From contig NZ_JABFTV010000003.1 in the NCBI RefSeq assembly GCF_021404405.1, positions 248,001 to 312,000 on the forward strand: DNA of 64,000 nucleotides. Reading direction: 5' to 3'. A program made the position numbers and the translations under genes. Source of the stretch: Billgrantia aerodenitrificans (GTDB lineage: Bacteria > Pseudomonadota > Gammaproteobacteria > Pseudomonadales > Halomonadaceae). The notes beneath the pieces were generated by a model. The model did not search any database. It was given only the letters and a program-made list of their open reading frames with translations, and had not been told where the DNA came from. Shown piece by piece: positions 35,825 through 44,618 of the stretch (position 1 is its first letter; each line of letters opens with the position of its first letter).

Positions 35825-37165
35825 TTACTCGCTAGCCATCAACGTCTCGATATCGGCCACCCGCTTTGGCACATCGCCAGTCAACACCTCGCATCCCTCG
35901 GCCGTCACCGCCACATCGTCTTCGATACGAATGCCAATGCCACGATAGGGCAGCGGGATGTCGTCATCGGCCGGCACGTACAGCCCGGGCTCCACCGTCA
36001 GCACCATGCCCGCTTCCAGCGGCCGCGGCTTGCCGTCGAGGCGATAGCTGCCCACGTCGTGCACGTCGAGTCCCAGCCAGTGCGAGGTCGAGTGCAGATA
36101 GAAGCGCTTGTAGCTTTCGTCCTCGATGCGTGCTTCCACTTCGCCCTGGAGCAGGCCCAGCCGGATCAGCCCGGCCGTGAGGTCGCGCACCACGCCGTCA
36201 TGAATCTCGACCAGGGTCGCACCAGGGCGAACGGCGGCCACGGCGCGCTCCTGGGCGGCCAGCACCAACTCGTAGAGCTCGCGCTGGGCCTCGCTGAAAC
36301 GGCCACCGACGGGAAAGGTGCGGGTGATGTCGCCGGCATAGAGATCGAACTCGACGCCAGCGTCGATCAGCACCAGTTCGCCGTCACGCAGCGGCTCGCT
36401 ATTCTCGATGTAGTGCAGCACACAGGCGTTGGCGCCGCCACCCACGATGCTGGCGTAGGCCGGGCCGCTGCCGCCATGCCAGCGGAATTCGTGCTCCAGC
36501 TCGGCCTGCAGATGGTATTCGGCCAGGCCGGGGCGGGCAGCCAGCATTGCGCGCCGGTGAGCGCGGGCAGAGATTCCGGCCGCGTGGCGCATCAGGGCGA
36601 GTTCAGCCTCGCTCTTGATCAGACGCATTTCATGCAGCAGCGGGGCGAGATCGACATAGCGCTGCGGCGGGCAGGCGCCGCGCCGCACCCGTGCGGTCAG
36701 GCGCTCGCGTATCTCATCGGCCAGCGCCATGCTCTCGGCGTCGCCGAGCATCAGGTAGAGACTGGTACGCCCATCGAGCAGGGTCTCCAGCCGTTCATCG
36801 CGCTCGGCGTTCTCGAAGGCTTGATCGAGGCCATGCTCGCGCACCGCGCCCTCGGCGCCCAGGCGAATGCCGTTCCAGGCTTCGAGGCTCGGGTCGCGGT
36901 CCTGGCAGAACAGCACGCTTTCGCCTTCGCTGCGGCCCGGCAGGAGCAGCAGCAGGGCGTCGGGCTCGGCAAAGCCGGAGAGGTAGTGAAGGTCGCTGTT
37001 CTGGCGGAAGGGGTAATCGCTGTCCCGCGAACGGGTGACCAGGCCGGCGCCGGGCAGCAGCACGGCGCCGTCGGTAGGCAGCTGCGCCATCAGCGCCTGG
37101 CGGCGGGCGCGATATTCGTCGTTGCCGATCGGCTCAGGGCGGGGCAGGGGGGGGGCGGGCAGCAT
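35825..37165 (-). CDS. pepP: Xaa-Pro aminopeptidase
   Basis: Removes N-terminal residues before proline; dinuclear Mn enzyme of the pita-bread fold. It has 446 residues from the ATG at 37165 (AAGGAG upstream); the longer frame from 37294 overlaps ygfB. Seen: SDYPFRQNSDLHYLSGFAEP in the N-domain and the metal ligands of LIDAGVEFDLYAGDITRTFP (Asp, Asp). Also seen are HSTSHWLGLDVHDVG (His), VLTVEPGLYV (Glu) and RGIGIRIEDDV (Glu). The N-terminal PAPPLPRP is encoded across a 9-base homopolymer. Confidence 0.94.
   Translation of the reverse strand: MLPAPPLPRPEPIGNDEYRARRQALMAQLPTDGAVLLPGAGLVTRSRDSDYPFRQNSDLHYLSGFAEPDALLLLLPGRSEGESVLFCQDRDPSLEAWNGIRLGAEGAVREHGLDQAFENAERDERLETLLDGRTSLYLMLGDAESMALADEIRERLTARVRRGACPPQRYVDLAPLLHEMRLIKSEAELALMRHAAGISARAHRRAMLAARPGLAEYHLQAELEHEFRWHGGSGPAYASIVGGGANACVLHYIENSEPLRDGELVLIDAGVEFDLYAGDITRTFPVGGRFSEAQRELYELVLAAQERAVAAVRPGATLVEIHDGVVRDLTAGLIRLGLLQGEVEARIEDESYKRFYLHSTSHWLGLDVHDVGSYRLDGKPRPLEAGMVLTVEPGLYVPADDDIPLPYRGIGIRIEDDVAVTAEGCEVLTGDVPKRVADIETLMASE
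37147..37155. repeat. Nine-base G:C homopolymer in the pepP start region
   Basis: Nine consecutive G on the plus strand (C on the pepP coding strand) fall in codons 4-7 of pepP. Slippage here would frameshift the gene just after its start. Confidence 0.9.
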
Positions 37166-37208
37166 CGTGGCTCCTTGCGTGCTCCGGATGAATGGGGGTG
37201 GTTCGGGT

Positions 37209-37784
37209 TCAGTGCCGGGTGGACTCGCCGCGCTCCACCTGCGGCTGACCGGGATGCTGTTCGGTATAGAGCAGCATGGCGGCCATGCGCGCATGCTCGG
37301 TCAAGGCGAACAGGTCGTTCTCGTTCTCGGCGCTGTCGTCGATGTCGGTCTCGATGACCGCGAGCCCGGTCAGGTCCTCGATGGCTTCGCGCAGCGCCTG
37401 GGACCAACCTTCGCGCTTGGCCTCGCCGGCGTCGTCGATGACCTCGAGGAAGCCGAGCGTCCACTCCTGCAGGCCCCGAGCCCGTTCGGCCAGGGAGAAG
37501 AGCTCGTCGGGCAGTAGCGGTTCGTAGTTGAGACCACTGTCGGCCAGCGCGTCGAGGCTCTGGCGACGCCAGGCCAGCAGCGTCTCGCCGCTCTCGCGGT
37601 CGCGGGGCTGCTCGACGCCGAGCCCCAGGCATACCTCTTCGAGCCAGGCTTCGGCGGAGACGTCGTGCAGCGCCAGCTCGGCACACAGCCTGCCATCGAG
37701 AAAGGCCGGCGACTGCATGCTGCCGTGAAGCAGGAAGAGATCGGCCAGGGTGGAAAAATCCAGGCGTTCATCGGGCGAAGACAT
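37209..37784 (-). CDS. ygfB: UPF0149 family protein YgfB
   Basis: A 191-residue all-helical protein of the YgfB/UPF0149 family. Seen are DFSTLADLFLLHGSMQSPAF with the family's start, DGRLCAELA, LPDDELFSLAERARGLQEW-like sequence with the conserved W-GF element, and an acidic tail. In Pseudomonas a YgfB homologue modulates beta-lactam resistance through AmpD control; no such role can be read here. It precedes pepP by 43 bp on the same strand and diverges from zapA, as in E. coli. Confidence 0.93.
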   Translation of the reverse strand: MSSPDERLDFSTLADLFLLHGSMQSPAFLDGRLCAELALHDVSAEAWLEEVCLGLGVEQPRDRESGETLLAWRRQSLDALADSGLNYEPLLPDELFSLAERARGLQEWTLGFLEVIDDAGEAKREGWSQALREAIEDLTGLAVIETDIDDSAENENDLFALTEHARMAAMLLYTEQHPGQPQVERGESTRH

Positions 37785-37838
37785 GCAACGATACCTCTTG
37801 AGAATCGCGGTGAGAGGCCTGATGCCGGCGGCGCTGCG

Positions 37839-37868
37839 TTGACCGCCTGCGAAGGGCTCTCTTATAGT
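37839..37868 (+). promoter_or_regulatory. Promoter of zapA
   Basis: TTGACC at 37839-37844, an 18-bp spacer and TATAGT at 37863-37868. It is a good sigma-70 match, placing the transcript start about 70 bases before the zapA ATG. Confidence 0.7.
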
Positions 37869-37946
37869 TAGTGGATGATCGAATTGATGTGTCTTGATTC
37901 GCCGATGTTAACGCATCGGGCCGACAAGCCGACACCGGAGCCCTCC

Positions 37947-38267
37947 ATGAGCGATGACGCCACTCGCCCCACCGCCCAGGTGACCCTGCTGGGTAGGCAC
38001 TATGTGTTCGCCTGCAACCCCGGCGAAGAGCGCAAGCTGGAGCGGGCCGCACGCTATCTGGATCGCGCCATGCAGGGCATACATTCGCAGAACAATCTGC
38101 TCGCCAGTGAGAACGTGGCACTGATGGCCGCACTGAACATCGCCCACGAGCTGCTCGAGATCCAGGACGCCCGGCGTGACGAGGAGCAGCAGCTGGGGCA
38201 GCTCAGCGAGCGCCTGGAGCGGGCCATGGCAGGCGCGGCCCTGGGTAACAGAACTCCTTCCGAATGA
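37947..38267 (+). CDS. zapA: Cell division protein ZapA
   Basis: Small FtsZ-binding protein that bundles protofilaments. It has 106 residues from the ATG at 37947, preceded by CCGGAG; the 24-codon upstream frame has no support. The N-terminal globular part has QVTLLGRHYVFACNPGEERK, followed by ERAARYLDRAMQGI and a long C-terminal coiled coil (about 55-98) ending with LGQLSERLERAM. The position before 6S RNA and ygfA is conserved across gammaproteobacteria. Confidence 0.95.
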   Translation: MSDDATRPTAQVTLLGRHYVFACNPGEERKLERAARYLDRAMQGIHSQNNLLASENVALMAALNIAHELLEIQDARRDEEQQLGQLSERLERAMAGAALGNRTPSE

Positions 38268-38269
38268 CA

Positions 38270-38298
38270 TTGGACGCACCCGGCAGCTCTGTTAGGAT
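38270..38298 (+). promoter_or_regulatory. Promoter of the 6S RNA gene
   Basis: TTGGAC (38270-38275), a 17-bp spacer and TAGGAT (38293-38298). The -35 box starts 3 bases after the zapA stop. The predicted start is about 38304-38306. Confidence 0.75.
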
Positions 38299-38300
38299 GA

Positions 38301-38488
38301 AGGTGTTCCCTGGGGTGTTGGCCAGTCGTTGAAGTCCCTCGAGCCTATGAGCAATACCCAGGGCGGCCATTAGCTAGCCGGACCCGTGTGCATGTCCGTG
38401 CGTCGGAAAGCCTGACGGTTCGGCTGCGGCCACCCACCTTGAACCAAGGGTTCAAGGGCCAGAACGACAGCGGCATTCTGGGGAACCT
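38301..38488 (+). ncRNA. ssrS: 6S RNA (RNA polymerase-binding regulatory RNA)
   Basis: Lies exactly between zapA and ygfA, the conserved place of ssrS. The ends pair (AGGTGTTCCC at 38301 with GGGGAACCT ending at 38488). Inside are typical gammaproteobacterial 6S segments: GGCCAGTCGTTGAAGTCCCT, GTGCATGTCCGTGCGTCGG, the GGAAAGCCTGACGGT strand and the terminal CACCTTGAACCAAGGGTTCA hairpin with its reverse partner. The single large internal bubble flanked by long stems mimics an open promoter and traps sigma-70 holoenzyme in stationary phase. The ends are approximate. Confidence 0.9.
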
Positions 38489-38497
38489 TACCTTGCC

Positions 38498-39127
38498 ATG
38501 AATCTTCCTATTGACGCTCTCAGCGCCGATGCTTTCTCTTCTCGTCGCGAGCTACGCCAGGAGCTGAGACGCCGACGCCGGGCTCTGAGCGCAAGCCAGC
38601 GCAAGCAGGCCGATCGCGCCCTGTGTCAGCGCCTGAAGCGACTGCCCGAGGTGCACCGGGCCAGGCGTGTCGCACTCTACCTGCCCAACGACGGCGAGAT
38701 CGATCCGCGACCGCTCATTGCCTGGCTCGATCGGCGCGGAGTTCGCATTTACCTGCCGGTGTTGAAGCCGCTCTCGGACAACAGCCTGTGGTTCGTCCAC
38801 TACCATCCGGGCACGCCCATGCGGCGCAATCGCTTCGGCATTCCCGAGCCCCATACCCGCCATGGCGCGCATCGCGCTCGCCGCATGCAGGCCTGGGCGC
38901 TGGATCTGATTCTGCTACCGCTGGTGGGTTTCGACGACCTGGGCCAGCGCATGGGCATGGGCGGCGGCTTCTACGACCGCAGCCTGGCCTTCACCCAGCG
39001 GCCTGGCCCCCGGCCGACCCTGATCGGCCTGGCCCACGACTGCCAGCGGGTGGACCGCCTGCCGGCAGCGCCCTGGGACGTACCGCTGGACGCCATTGTC
39101 AGCGATACCCGTGTCGTGCGCCCCTGA
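38498..39127 (+). CDS. ygfA: 5-formyltetrahydrofolate cyclo-ligase
   Basis: Recycles 5-formyl-THF to 5,10-methenyl-THF using ATP. It has 209 residues with RRELRQELRRRRRALSASQR at the start, VALYLPNDGEIDPRPLI, FGIPEP and the signature DLILLPLVGFDDLGQRMGMG leading into GGGFYDRSLAF. It lies directly downstream of 6S RNA and can be expressed by read-through of it, as in E. coli. The first methionine codon at 38498 is used; no clear ribosome site is visible nearby. Confidence 0.93.
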   Translation: MNLPIDALSADAFSSRRELRQELRRRRRALSASQRKQADRALCQRLKRLPEVHRARRVALYLPNDGEIDPRPLIAWLDRRGVRIYLPVLKPLSDNSLWFVHYHPGTPMRRNRFGIPEPHTRHGAHRARRMQAWALDLILLPLVGFDDLGQRMGMGGGFYDRSLAFTQRPGPRPTLIGLAHDCQRVDRLPAAPWDVPLDAIVSDTRVVRP

Positions 39128-39156
39128 GCCTCGCGAAGGCTATAAAATGCGGGCGT

Positions 39157-39193
39157 AAAAAAACCGGCCGAAGCCTGGCTTCGACCGGTTTTA
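39157..39193. terminator. Bidirectional Rho-independent terminator
   Basis: ACCGGCCGAAG (39163-39173) pairs with CTTCGACCGGT (39179-39189) with one mismatch and a 5-nt loop. Seven A precede it and a T-run follows it. It can end ygfA from the left and the small peptide gene from the right. Confidence 0.88.
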
Positions 39194-39240
39194 TTGCTTT
39201 CGGATCCTGCGCTTATCTGATCATGGCACTGCCTGCCGAC

Positions 39241-39336
39241 TCAGCCGCCTGTGAGTGCCTGGGCGTACCCGGTGACGACGACGCCAATGCCAAAGGCCAG
39301 CACCAGTGCCATGACCAGATCGGGCTTACGCTTCAT
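39241..39336 (-). CDS. 31-residue single-helix membrane peptide
   Basis: A short gene on the minus strand: ATG at 39336, stop TGA at 39241-39243. The peptide begins MKRKPDLVMALVL and continues with an uninterrupted hydrophobic, glycine-containing helix, ending YAQALTGG. A strong AGGAG site lies about 10 bases upstream of the ATG. The promoter at 39398-39427 and the terminator at 39157-39193 make it a complete transcription unit. The basic KRK start predicts that the N-terminus stays in the cytoplasm. I recall similar MKRKPDL-type peptides in Pseudomonas, but could not check this. Function unknown. Confidence 0.8.
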   Translation of the reverse strand: MKRKPDLVMALVLAFGIGVVVTGYAQALTGG

Positions 39337-39397
39337 TATTACCAACTCCTGACGTTCCCGTGATTGAACCGTGACGGCGGTAGCCGCGACAGCGCCG

Positions 39398-39427
39398 ACT
39401 ATAGGGCTTGACAGGCGTTGATGACAA
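39398..39427 (-). promoter_or_regulatory. Promoter of the 31-residue peptide gene
   Basis: On the minus strand TTGTCA (plus 39422-39427), an 18-bp spacer and TATAGT (plus 39398-39403). It predicts a leader of about 55 bases before the peptide ATG. Confidence 0.65.
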
Positions 39428-39513
39428 CCGCTTGAAGCGACGATTACAAAAAGAAACCCATGCCACTTCTCGCCTTTGCCGTAAGTCAGCGCTCACCCCA
39501 CGGTTTTTCGGGC

Positions 39514-41028
39514 TCAGGCCATGAACAGGCGATAGGCGTCGTTGTCCGACTCCTTCCAGTAGCGATAGCCGATCTCGTCGAAGTGCTCCTCGACGTGGGA
39601 GCGATCGCCGTTGGGAATCTGCATGCCGACCAGTACGCGACCGAAGGCAGCGCCGTGGTTGCGGTAGTGGAACAGCGAGATGTTCCAGTCCTGGGGCAGG
39701 TGGGTGAGGAAGTTCATCAGCGCCCCGGGGCGCTCGGGGAACTCGAAGCGGTAGACCTCCTCGTCGAAGTGCTCCTTGGGCCGGCCGCCGCCAAGGTGGC
39801 GAATGTGCAGCTTGGCCAGCTCGTTGTCGGTGAGATCGACCACCGGGTAGCCGGCTTCACGCAGCTTTTCGATCACCGCCTGACGATCCTCGCCGTCCGG
39901 CTTGACCTGCACGCCGACGAAGATGTGCGCCTCCTCGGGGTCGGCGTAGCGATAGTTGAACTCGGTCACCATGCGCTTGCCGATGGTGCGGCAGAACTTC
40001 TTGAAGCTGCCGGGGCGCTCGGGAATGGTCACGGCCAGGATCGCCTCGCGCTGCTCGCCGAGCTCGGTACGCTCGGCGATGTGCTGCAGGCGGTCGAAGT
40101 TGGTGTTGGCGCCCGAATTGATGCACAGCAGGGTCTGGCCCTCGACGCCGGTCTGTTGGATGTACTTCTTCAGCCCGGCTAGCGACAGCGCCCCGGAGGT
40201 CTCGGATACCGCCCGGGTGTCGTCGAAGATGTCCTTCACCGCCGCGCACATCTCGTCGGCGTTGACGGTGATGACGTCGTCGATCAGGTTGCGCACGATC
40301 TTGAACGGTATCTTGCCGATCTGCGCCACCGCCACGCCCTCGGCGAACACCCCGACCTGCTCCAGCGTCACGCGCTTGCCGGCGGCCATCGCCGCCTTGA
40401 GACAGGCGCTGTCCTCGGCCTCCACCCCGATCACCTTGATGTCCGGGCGCAGGTACTTGACGTAGGCCGCCACACCGGCGATCAGCCCGCCGCCGCCCAC
40501 TGGCACGAAGATGGCATCCAGCGGCCCGGTGTGCTGACGCAGGATCTCCACCGCCACGGTGCCCTGGCCGGCGATGACGTCGATGTCGTCGAAGGGCGGG
40601 ATGTAGGTGTAGCCGTGCTCGGCCATCAGCTCCTGGGCATGCTCGGCGGCGGCGGCGAAGGCGTCGCCCTTGAGCACCACCTTGGCGCCGCGGGCGCGCA
40701 CCGCCTGGACCTTGATCTCCGGGGTGATGCGCGGCATGACGATCACCGCCTTGACGCCCATCAGCTTGGCCGCCATGGCCAGCCCCTGGGCATGGTTGCC
40801 GGCCGAGGCGGCGATCACGCCCTTGGCCTTCTGCTCCTCGGAGAGCTGCGCCATCTTGTTGTAGGCGCCGCGAATCTTGAACGAGTAGACCGGCTGCAGG
40901 TCCTCGCGCTTGATCAGGATCTGGTTGCTGAAGCGCCGTGACAGGAAGGGGGCCGGGGAAATGGGCGTTTCACGGGCCGCTTCGTAGACGTGGGCCTGGA
41001 GGATCTTCTTGACGGTAGCTTCGAGCAT
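39514..41028 (-). CDS. ilvA: Threonine ammonia-lyase, biosynthetic
   Basis: PLP enzyme that deaminates threonine to 2-oxobutyrate, the first step of isoleucine synthesis. It has 504 residues from the ATG at 41028. The PLP Lys is in PVYSFKIRGAYNKMAQL; the glycine loop is IFVPVGGGGLIAGVAAYV; and ASAGNHAQGLAMAAK contacts the substrate. The C-terminus holds two ACT-like domains (EREAILAVTIPERPGSFKKF and YRFEFPERPGALMNFL), the mark of the isoleucine-inhibited biosynthetic form. It faces rpiA across a shared 169-bp gap. Confidence 0.95.
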   Translation of the reverse strand: MLEATVKKILQAHVYEAARETPISPAPFLSRRFSNQILIKREDLQPVYSFKIRGAYNKMAQLSEEQKAKGVIAASAGNHAQGLAMAAKLMGVKAVIVMPRITPEIKVQAVRARGAKVVLKGDAFAAAAEHAQELMAEHGYTYIPPFDDIDVIAGQGTVAVEILRQHTGPLDAIFVPVGGGGLIAGVAAYVKYLRPDIKVIGVEAEDSACLKAAMAAGKRVTLEQVGVFAEGVAVAQIGKIPFKIVRNLIDDVITVNADEMCAAVKDIFDDTRAVSETSGALSLAGLKKYIQQTGVEGQTLLCINSGANTNFDRLQHIAERTELGEQREAILAVTIPERPGSFKKFCRTIGKRMVTEFNYRYADPEEAHIFVGVQVKPDGEDRQAVIEKLREAGYPVVDLTDNELAKLHIRHLGGGRPKEHFDEEVYRFEFPERPGALMNFLTHLPQDWNISLFHYRNHGAAFGRVLVGMQIPNGDRSHVEEHFDEIGYRYWKESDNDAYRLFMA

Positions 41029-41130
41029 CCTGACGTTTCCAAGGGTGGCGCAGAGGGGCGGCAGCCTGTGCTGCACTGCAGAGAACCCCTATAGGTAGCA
41101 TTCTCGGCGCCTCGCCGTCCAGCGAACGCG

Positions 41131-41159
41131 TCGGCAGGAAGCATAACGTGGCCTATAAT
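41131..41159 (+). promoter_or_regulatory. Promoter of rpiA
   Basis: TCGGCA at 41131-41136, a 17-bp spacer and a perfect TATAAT at 41154-41159. The predicted start lies about 32 bases before the rpiA ATG. Confidence 0.68.
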
Positions 41160-41197
41160 GGCGCGGCACCCGCCATCCACTCTGATACGAGCAAGAC

Positions 41198-41872
41198 ATG
41201 ACCCAGGACGAACTGAAGGACGCCGTGGCCGCCGCCGCCATCGCCGAAATCGAACCGTGGCTCGAGCGCGACACCATTCTCGGCATCGGCACTGGCTCCA
41301 CCGCCAACCTGTTCATCGACCGCCTGGCGCGGCTGCGCGACGACTTCAAGGGCGCCGTAGCCAGCTCGGAGGCCAGCGCCAAGCGTCTGCGCGACCACGG
41401 CATCGAGGTGTTCGAGCTCAACAGCGTCGGCACGGTGCCTTTCTACATCGACGGTGCAGACGAAGTGAACGCTCACCTTCATATGATCAAAGGCGGCGGT
41501 GCGGCGCTCACCCGCGAGAAGATCGTGGCGGCCTGCGCCGAACGCTTTATCTGCATCGCCGACGGCTCGAAGCGGGTCGAGCGCTTGGGCGCCTTCCCGC
41601 TGCCGGTGGAGGTGATTCCCATGGCCCGCTCCTATGTCGCACGCGAACTGGTCAAGCTGGGCGCCGACCCGGTCTACCGCGAGGGGGTGGTCACCGACAA
41701 CGGCAATCAGATCCTCGATTGCTTCGAGTTCATGATCGACGACCCGGTGGCCATGGAGGCCCGCATCAACGCCATCGTCGGCGTGGTGACCAACGGTCTG
41801 TTCGCCGCCCGCGGCGCCGACGTGCTATTGCTGGGCACTGAGCAGGGGGTGGAGCGGATGACCCCGGCCTGA
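41198..41872 (+). CDS. rpiA: Ribose-5-phosphate isomerase A
   Basis: Interconverts ribose-5-phosphate and ribulose-5-phosphate in the pentose phosphate pathway. It has 224 residues. Motifs are [15 protein letters not shown] (phosphate loop), [10 protein letters not shown] (active-site Asp pair), [16 protein letters not shown] (catalytic Glu and Lys) and the late [18 protein letters not shown] precedes the ATG. It ends 14 bp from the convergent waaA gene. Confidence 0.96.
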   Translation: MTQDELKDAVAAAAIAEIEPWLERDTILGIGTGSTANLFIDRLARLRDDFKGAVASSEASAKRLRDHGIEVFELNSVGTVPFYIDGADEVNAHLHMIKGGGAALTREKIVAACAERFICIADGSKRVERLGAFPLPVEVIPMARSYVARELVKLGADPVYREGVVTDNGNQILDCFEFMIDDPVAMEARINAIVGVVTNGLFAARGADVLLLGTEQGVERMTPA

Positions 41873-41886
41873 CAGTTAGCAGGTGC

Positions 41887-43188
41887 TCACTCACCTGGCA
41901 GTAGCTGCTCAAGGCCGGCCATGGTGCGTGCCAGGGCGCCGCGGTTGGCTGCCACCACCGCCAGGCCGGCCTCGGCCAGGCGGTGGCGCTCGGCCTCATC
42001 GAGGAACAGGGTGACCAGCGTATCGGCCAGCATGGCGCTGTCCCTCACTTCCACCAGCGCGCCACCCTGACGCAGCGTCTCGGCCACGTCGGCGAAGTTG
42101 GCCAGCTCCGGGCCGGTCAGCACCGGTACGCCCATGGCGGCAGGCTCGAGCAGGTTGTGTCCGCCCACCGGCACCAGACTGCCGCCGACGAAGGCCAGGT
42201 CGGCGGCGCCGTAGAGCATCAGCAGCTCGCCCATGGTGTCGCCCAGATAGACGCCAGTTCGTCCATCCGGCCACTCATCGCGGGAGCGCCGCGCCAGCGC
42301 CATGCCGCGCTCGCGGCAGAGCTCGGCCACCGCCTCGAAGCGCTGCGGATGGCGCGGCACCAGGATCAGCAGCGCGTTGGGGTAGGACTGACGCAGGCGG
42401 GCATGCGCCTCGAGCAGCCGCTCGTCCTCGCCGGGGTGGGTGGAGCCGGCCACCCACACGGGACGCGAGCCCAGCCGCGTGCACAGCCGCTTGCTCTGCT
42501 CGCTCGCGGCATCGTCCGGGGTCAGGTCGTACTTGAGCGAGCCCACCACGTCGGTGCGGGTGGCCGGCATGCCCAGGGCACGGAAGCGCTCGGCATCGCC
42601 GCGGGACTTGGCAGCCAGCCAGTCGAGCTGGGCCAGCGCCGAGGCCATCAAGGGCCGCAGGCGGCGATAGCCGCGAAAGGCGCGCGGCGAGAGACGTCCG
42701 TTGACCACCGCCGTGGGCACGCCGCGACGGCGACACACCGTCAGCAGGTTGGGCCAAAGCTCGGTCTCGAAGAAGATGGCGAGCTCCGGGCACAGGCGTG
42801 CGACGAAGCGCTTCGCGGCCCCGGGGTAGTCCAGCGGCAGGAAGCGATGGGCAAGACGCTCGGGCTCGCCTGTCCGGCGTCGCGCCTCGATCAGGGCATG
42901 CACCCGCTCGGCGCCGGTGGCGGTCATGGTGGTCACCAGCAGCCGATGGCGGGGGTAGTGTGCCAGCAGCGCCTCGATCAGCGGGCGGGCCGCCTGCACC
43001 TCGCCCACCGAGGCGCAGTGCAGCCATAGCCAGGGGCCGCTGGCGGGTGAGCGAGACAGCAGCCCGAGCCGCTCCCAGCGGGAGTTAGTGAGCGCATGCT
43101 CACGCCATACCCTGCGCCAGACGAGAGGCGAGAGCAGATAGAGTGCCGCCGAGTAGAGCCAGCGCGGCCAGCGGCGCGGCGCCGACAT
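41887..43188 (-). CDS. waaA: 3-deoxy-D-manno-octulosonic acid (Kdo) transferase
   Basis: Adds Kdo to lipid IVA at the inner membrane. It has 433 residues with an N-terminal membrane anchor (about 8-20), ASVGEVQAARPLIEALLAHY (catalytic Glu region), FFETELWPNLL, VNGRLSPRAFRGYRRLRP and the C-terminal FVGGSLVPVGGHNLLEPAAM donor-binding motif. The ATG overlaps the hldE stop (ATGA). The nearby kdkA and opsX genes suggest that this WaaA adds a single Kdo, as in Haemophilus. That is inference, since mono- and bifunctional WaaA cannot be told apart by eye. Confidence 0.94.
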   Translation of the reverse strand: MSAPRRWPRWLYSAALYLLSPLVWRRVWREHALTNSRWERLGLLSRSPASGPWLWLHCASVGEVQAARPLIEALLAHYPRHRLLVTTMTATGAERVHALIEARRRTGEPERLAHRFLPLDYPGAAKRFVARLCPELAIFFETELWPNLLTVCRRRGVPTAVVNGRLSPRAFRGYRRLRPLMASALAQLDWLAAKSRGDAERFRALGMPATRTDVVGSLKYDLTPDDAASEQSKRLCTRLGSRPVWVAGSTHPGEDERLLEAHARLRQSYPNALLILVPRHPQRFEAVAELCRERGMALARRSRDEWPDGRTGVYLGDTMGELLMLYGAADLAFVGGSLVPVGGHNLLEPAAMGVPVLTGPELANFADVAETLRQGGALVEVRDSAMLADTLVTLFLDEAERHRLAEAGLAVVAANRGALARTMAGLEQLLPGE

Positions 43189-44618
43189 CAGCTCTCGCGG
43201 TCGAGAATGGTGGCGATCATGGCGGTGGTGGAAACCCCGTCCTCGAAGCCCAGCACCTTCACCTCACCGCCGGCGGCACGTACGGCATTGCCACCGGCAA
43301 TCTCGTCGACGCGATAGTCGCCGCCCTTGACCAGCACGTCGGGCAGCACCGCCTCGATCAGGCGCTGCGGGGTGTCCTCGCTGAACGGCACCACCCAGTC
43401 CACCGCACCGAGGCCGGCCAGCACCTGCATGCGCCGGGCGAGGGGATTGATCGGCCGCTTAGGCCCCTTGAGCCGACCGATGGAGGCGTCGTCGTTGACC
43501 GCCACCACCAGCCGGTCGCCGAGCTGCCGGGCGTGCTCCAGGTAGGCCACGTGGCCGGCGTGGAGGATGTCGAAGCAGCCATTGGTCATCACCACCCGCT
43601 CGCCGCGCATCTGGGCGGCACGCACCGCCTCGACCAGCGCCGTCTCCTCGATGACGCCGAACTCGGCCAGCTTGTCGCCATGCACGGCGGTATAGAGCTC
43701 GGCGATGGAGAGCGTGGCGGTACCGGGCTTGGCCACCACCAGGCCGGCGGCCAGGTTGGCCAGGGTCATCGCCTCGGGGAAGCCGTGGCCGGCCGCCAGC
43801 GCCAGCCCCAGTACGCCGATCACGGTGTCGCCGGCGCCGGTGACGTCGAACACTTCCCGCGCCCGGGTGGGCAGGTGCAGCGGTTCGTGATCGCCGCGAA
43901 TCAGGGTCATGCCTTTCTCGCTACGGGTGATCAGCAGCGCCTCGAGCTCGAGCCGGGCGCACAGCGCCGCGCCCTTGGCGGCCAGCTCCTCGTCGTCGCG
44001 GCAGTGGCCGACCACCGCCTCGAACTCGGCCAAGTTGGGGGTGATCACGCTGGCGCCGCGGTATTTGGTGAAGTCGCTGCCCTTGGGATCGATCAATACG
44101 CGCTTGCCCGCGCTGCGCACCAGTGCGATCAGCTCCTCGACCCGGCTGAGCGTACCCTTGCCGTAGTCGGAGAGGATCACCAGGTCGCAGTCGGGAAGCC
44201 CCTGTTCGACCCGCGCCAGCAGTCCGCGGGTGTCGAGCTCGTCCAGGCCATCCTCGAAGTCGAGCCGGATCAGCTGCTGGTTGCGGCTCATCACGCGCAG
44301 CTTGGTGATGGTGGGAATACCGGGGCTGCTCTGGAAGTAGGTGTCGACCCCGGCGGCGTCCAGCCGCTCGACCAGTCGGCGGGCATTGTCGTCGTCGCCG
44401 ACCATGCCGCTGAGGGCGGCATGCGCCCCCAGCGAGGCGATGTTGAGCGCCACGTTGGCCGCCCCGCCGGGCCGGTCCTCGCACTCTTCCACCCGGACCA
44501 CCGGCACCGGGGCCTCCGGCGAGATGCGTGAGGTGCCACCATGCCAGTAGCGGTCGAGCATCACGTCACCCACCACCAGCACGTGCGCCTGTTCCAGCGC
44601 GGTCAGGTCAAGCTTCAT
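43188..44618 (-). CDS. hldE: Bifunctional heptokinase / ADP-heptose synthase HldE
   Basis: Makes ADP-heptose in two of its steps. It has 476 residues from the ATG at 44618 (E. coli 477). The N-terminal ribokinase-like domain (about 1-315) has [40 protein letters not shown] and [20 protein letters not shown] (catalytic Asp). The C-terminal nucleotidyltransferase domain (about 340-476) has [20 protein letters not shown] and [14 protein letters not shown]. It overlaps opsX by 11 bp upstream and waaA by one base downstream, so the three are translationally coupled. Confidence 0.96.
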   Translation of the reverse strand: MKLDLTALEQAHVLVVGDVMLDRYWHGGTSRISPEAPVPVVRVEECEDRPGGAANVALNIASLGAHAALSGMVGDDDNARRLVERLDAAGVDTYFQSSPGIPTITKLRVMSRNQQLIRLDFEDGLDELDTRGLLARVEQGLPDCDLVILSDYGKGTLSRVEELIALVRSAGKRVLIDPKGSDFTKYRGASVITPNLAEFEAVVGHCRDDEELAAKGAALCARLELEALLITRSEKGMTLIRGDHEPLHLPTRAREVFDVTGAGDTVIGVLGLALAAGHGFPEAMTLANLAAGLVVAKPGTATLSIAELYTAVHGDKLAEFGVIEETALVEAVRAAQMRGERVVMTNGCFDILHAGHVAYLEHARQLGDRLVVAVNDDASIGRLKGPKRPINPLARRMQVLAGLGAVDWVVPFSEDTPQRLIEAVLPDVLVKGGDYRVDEIAGGNAVRAAGGEVKVLGFEDGVSTTAMIATILDRES

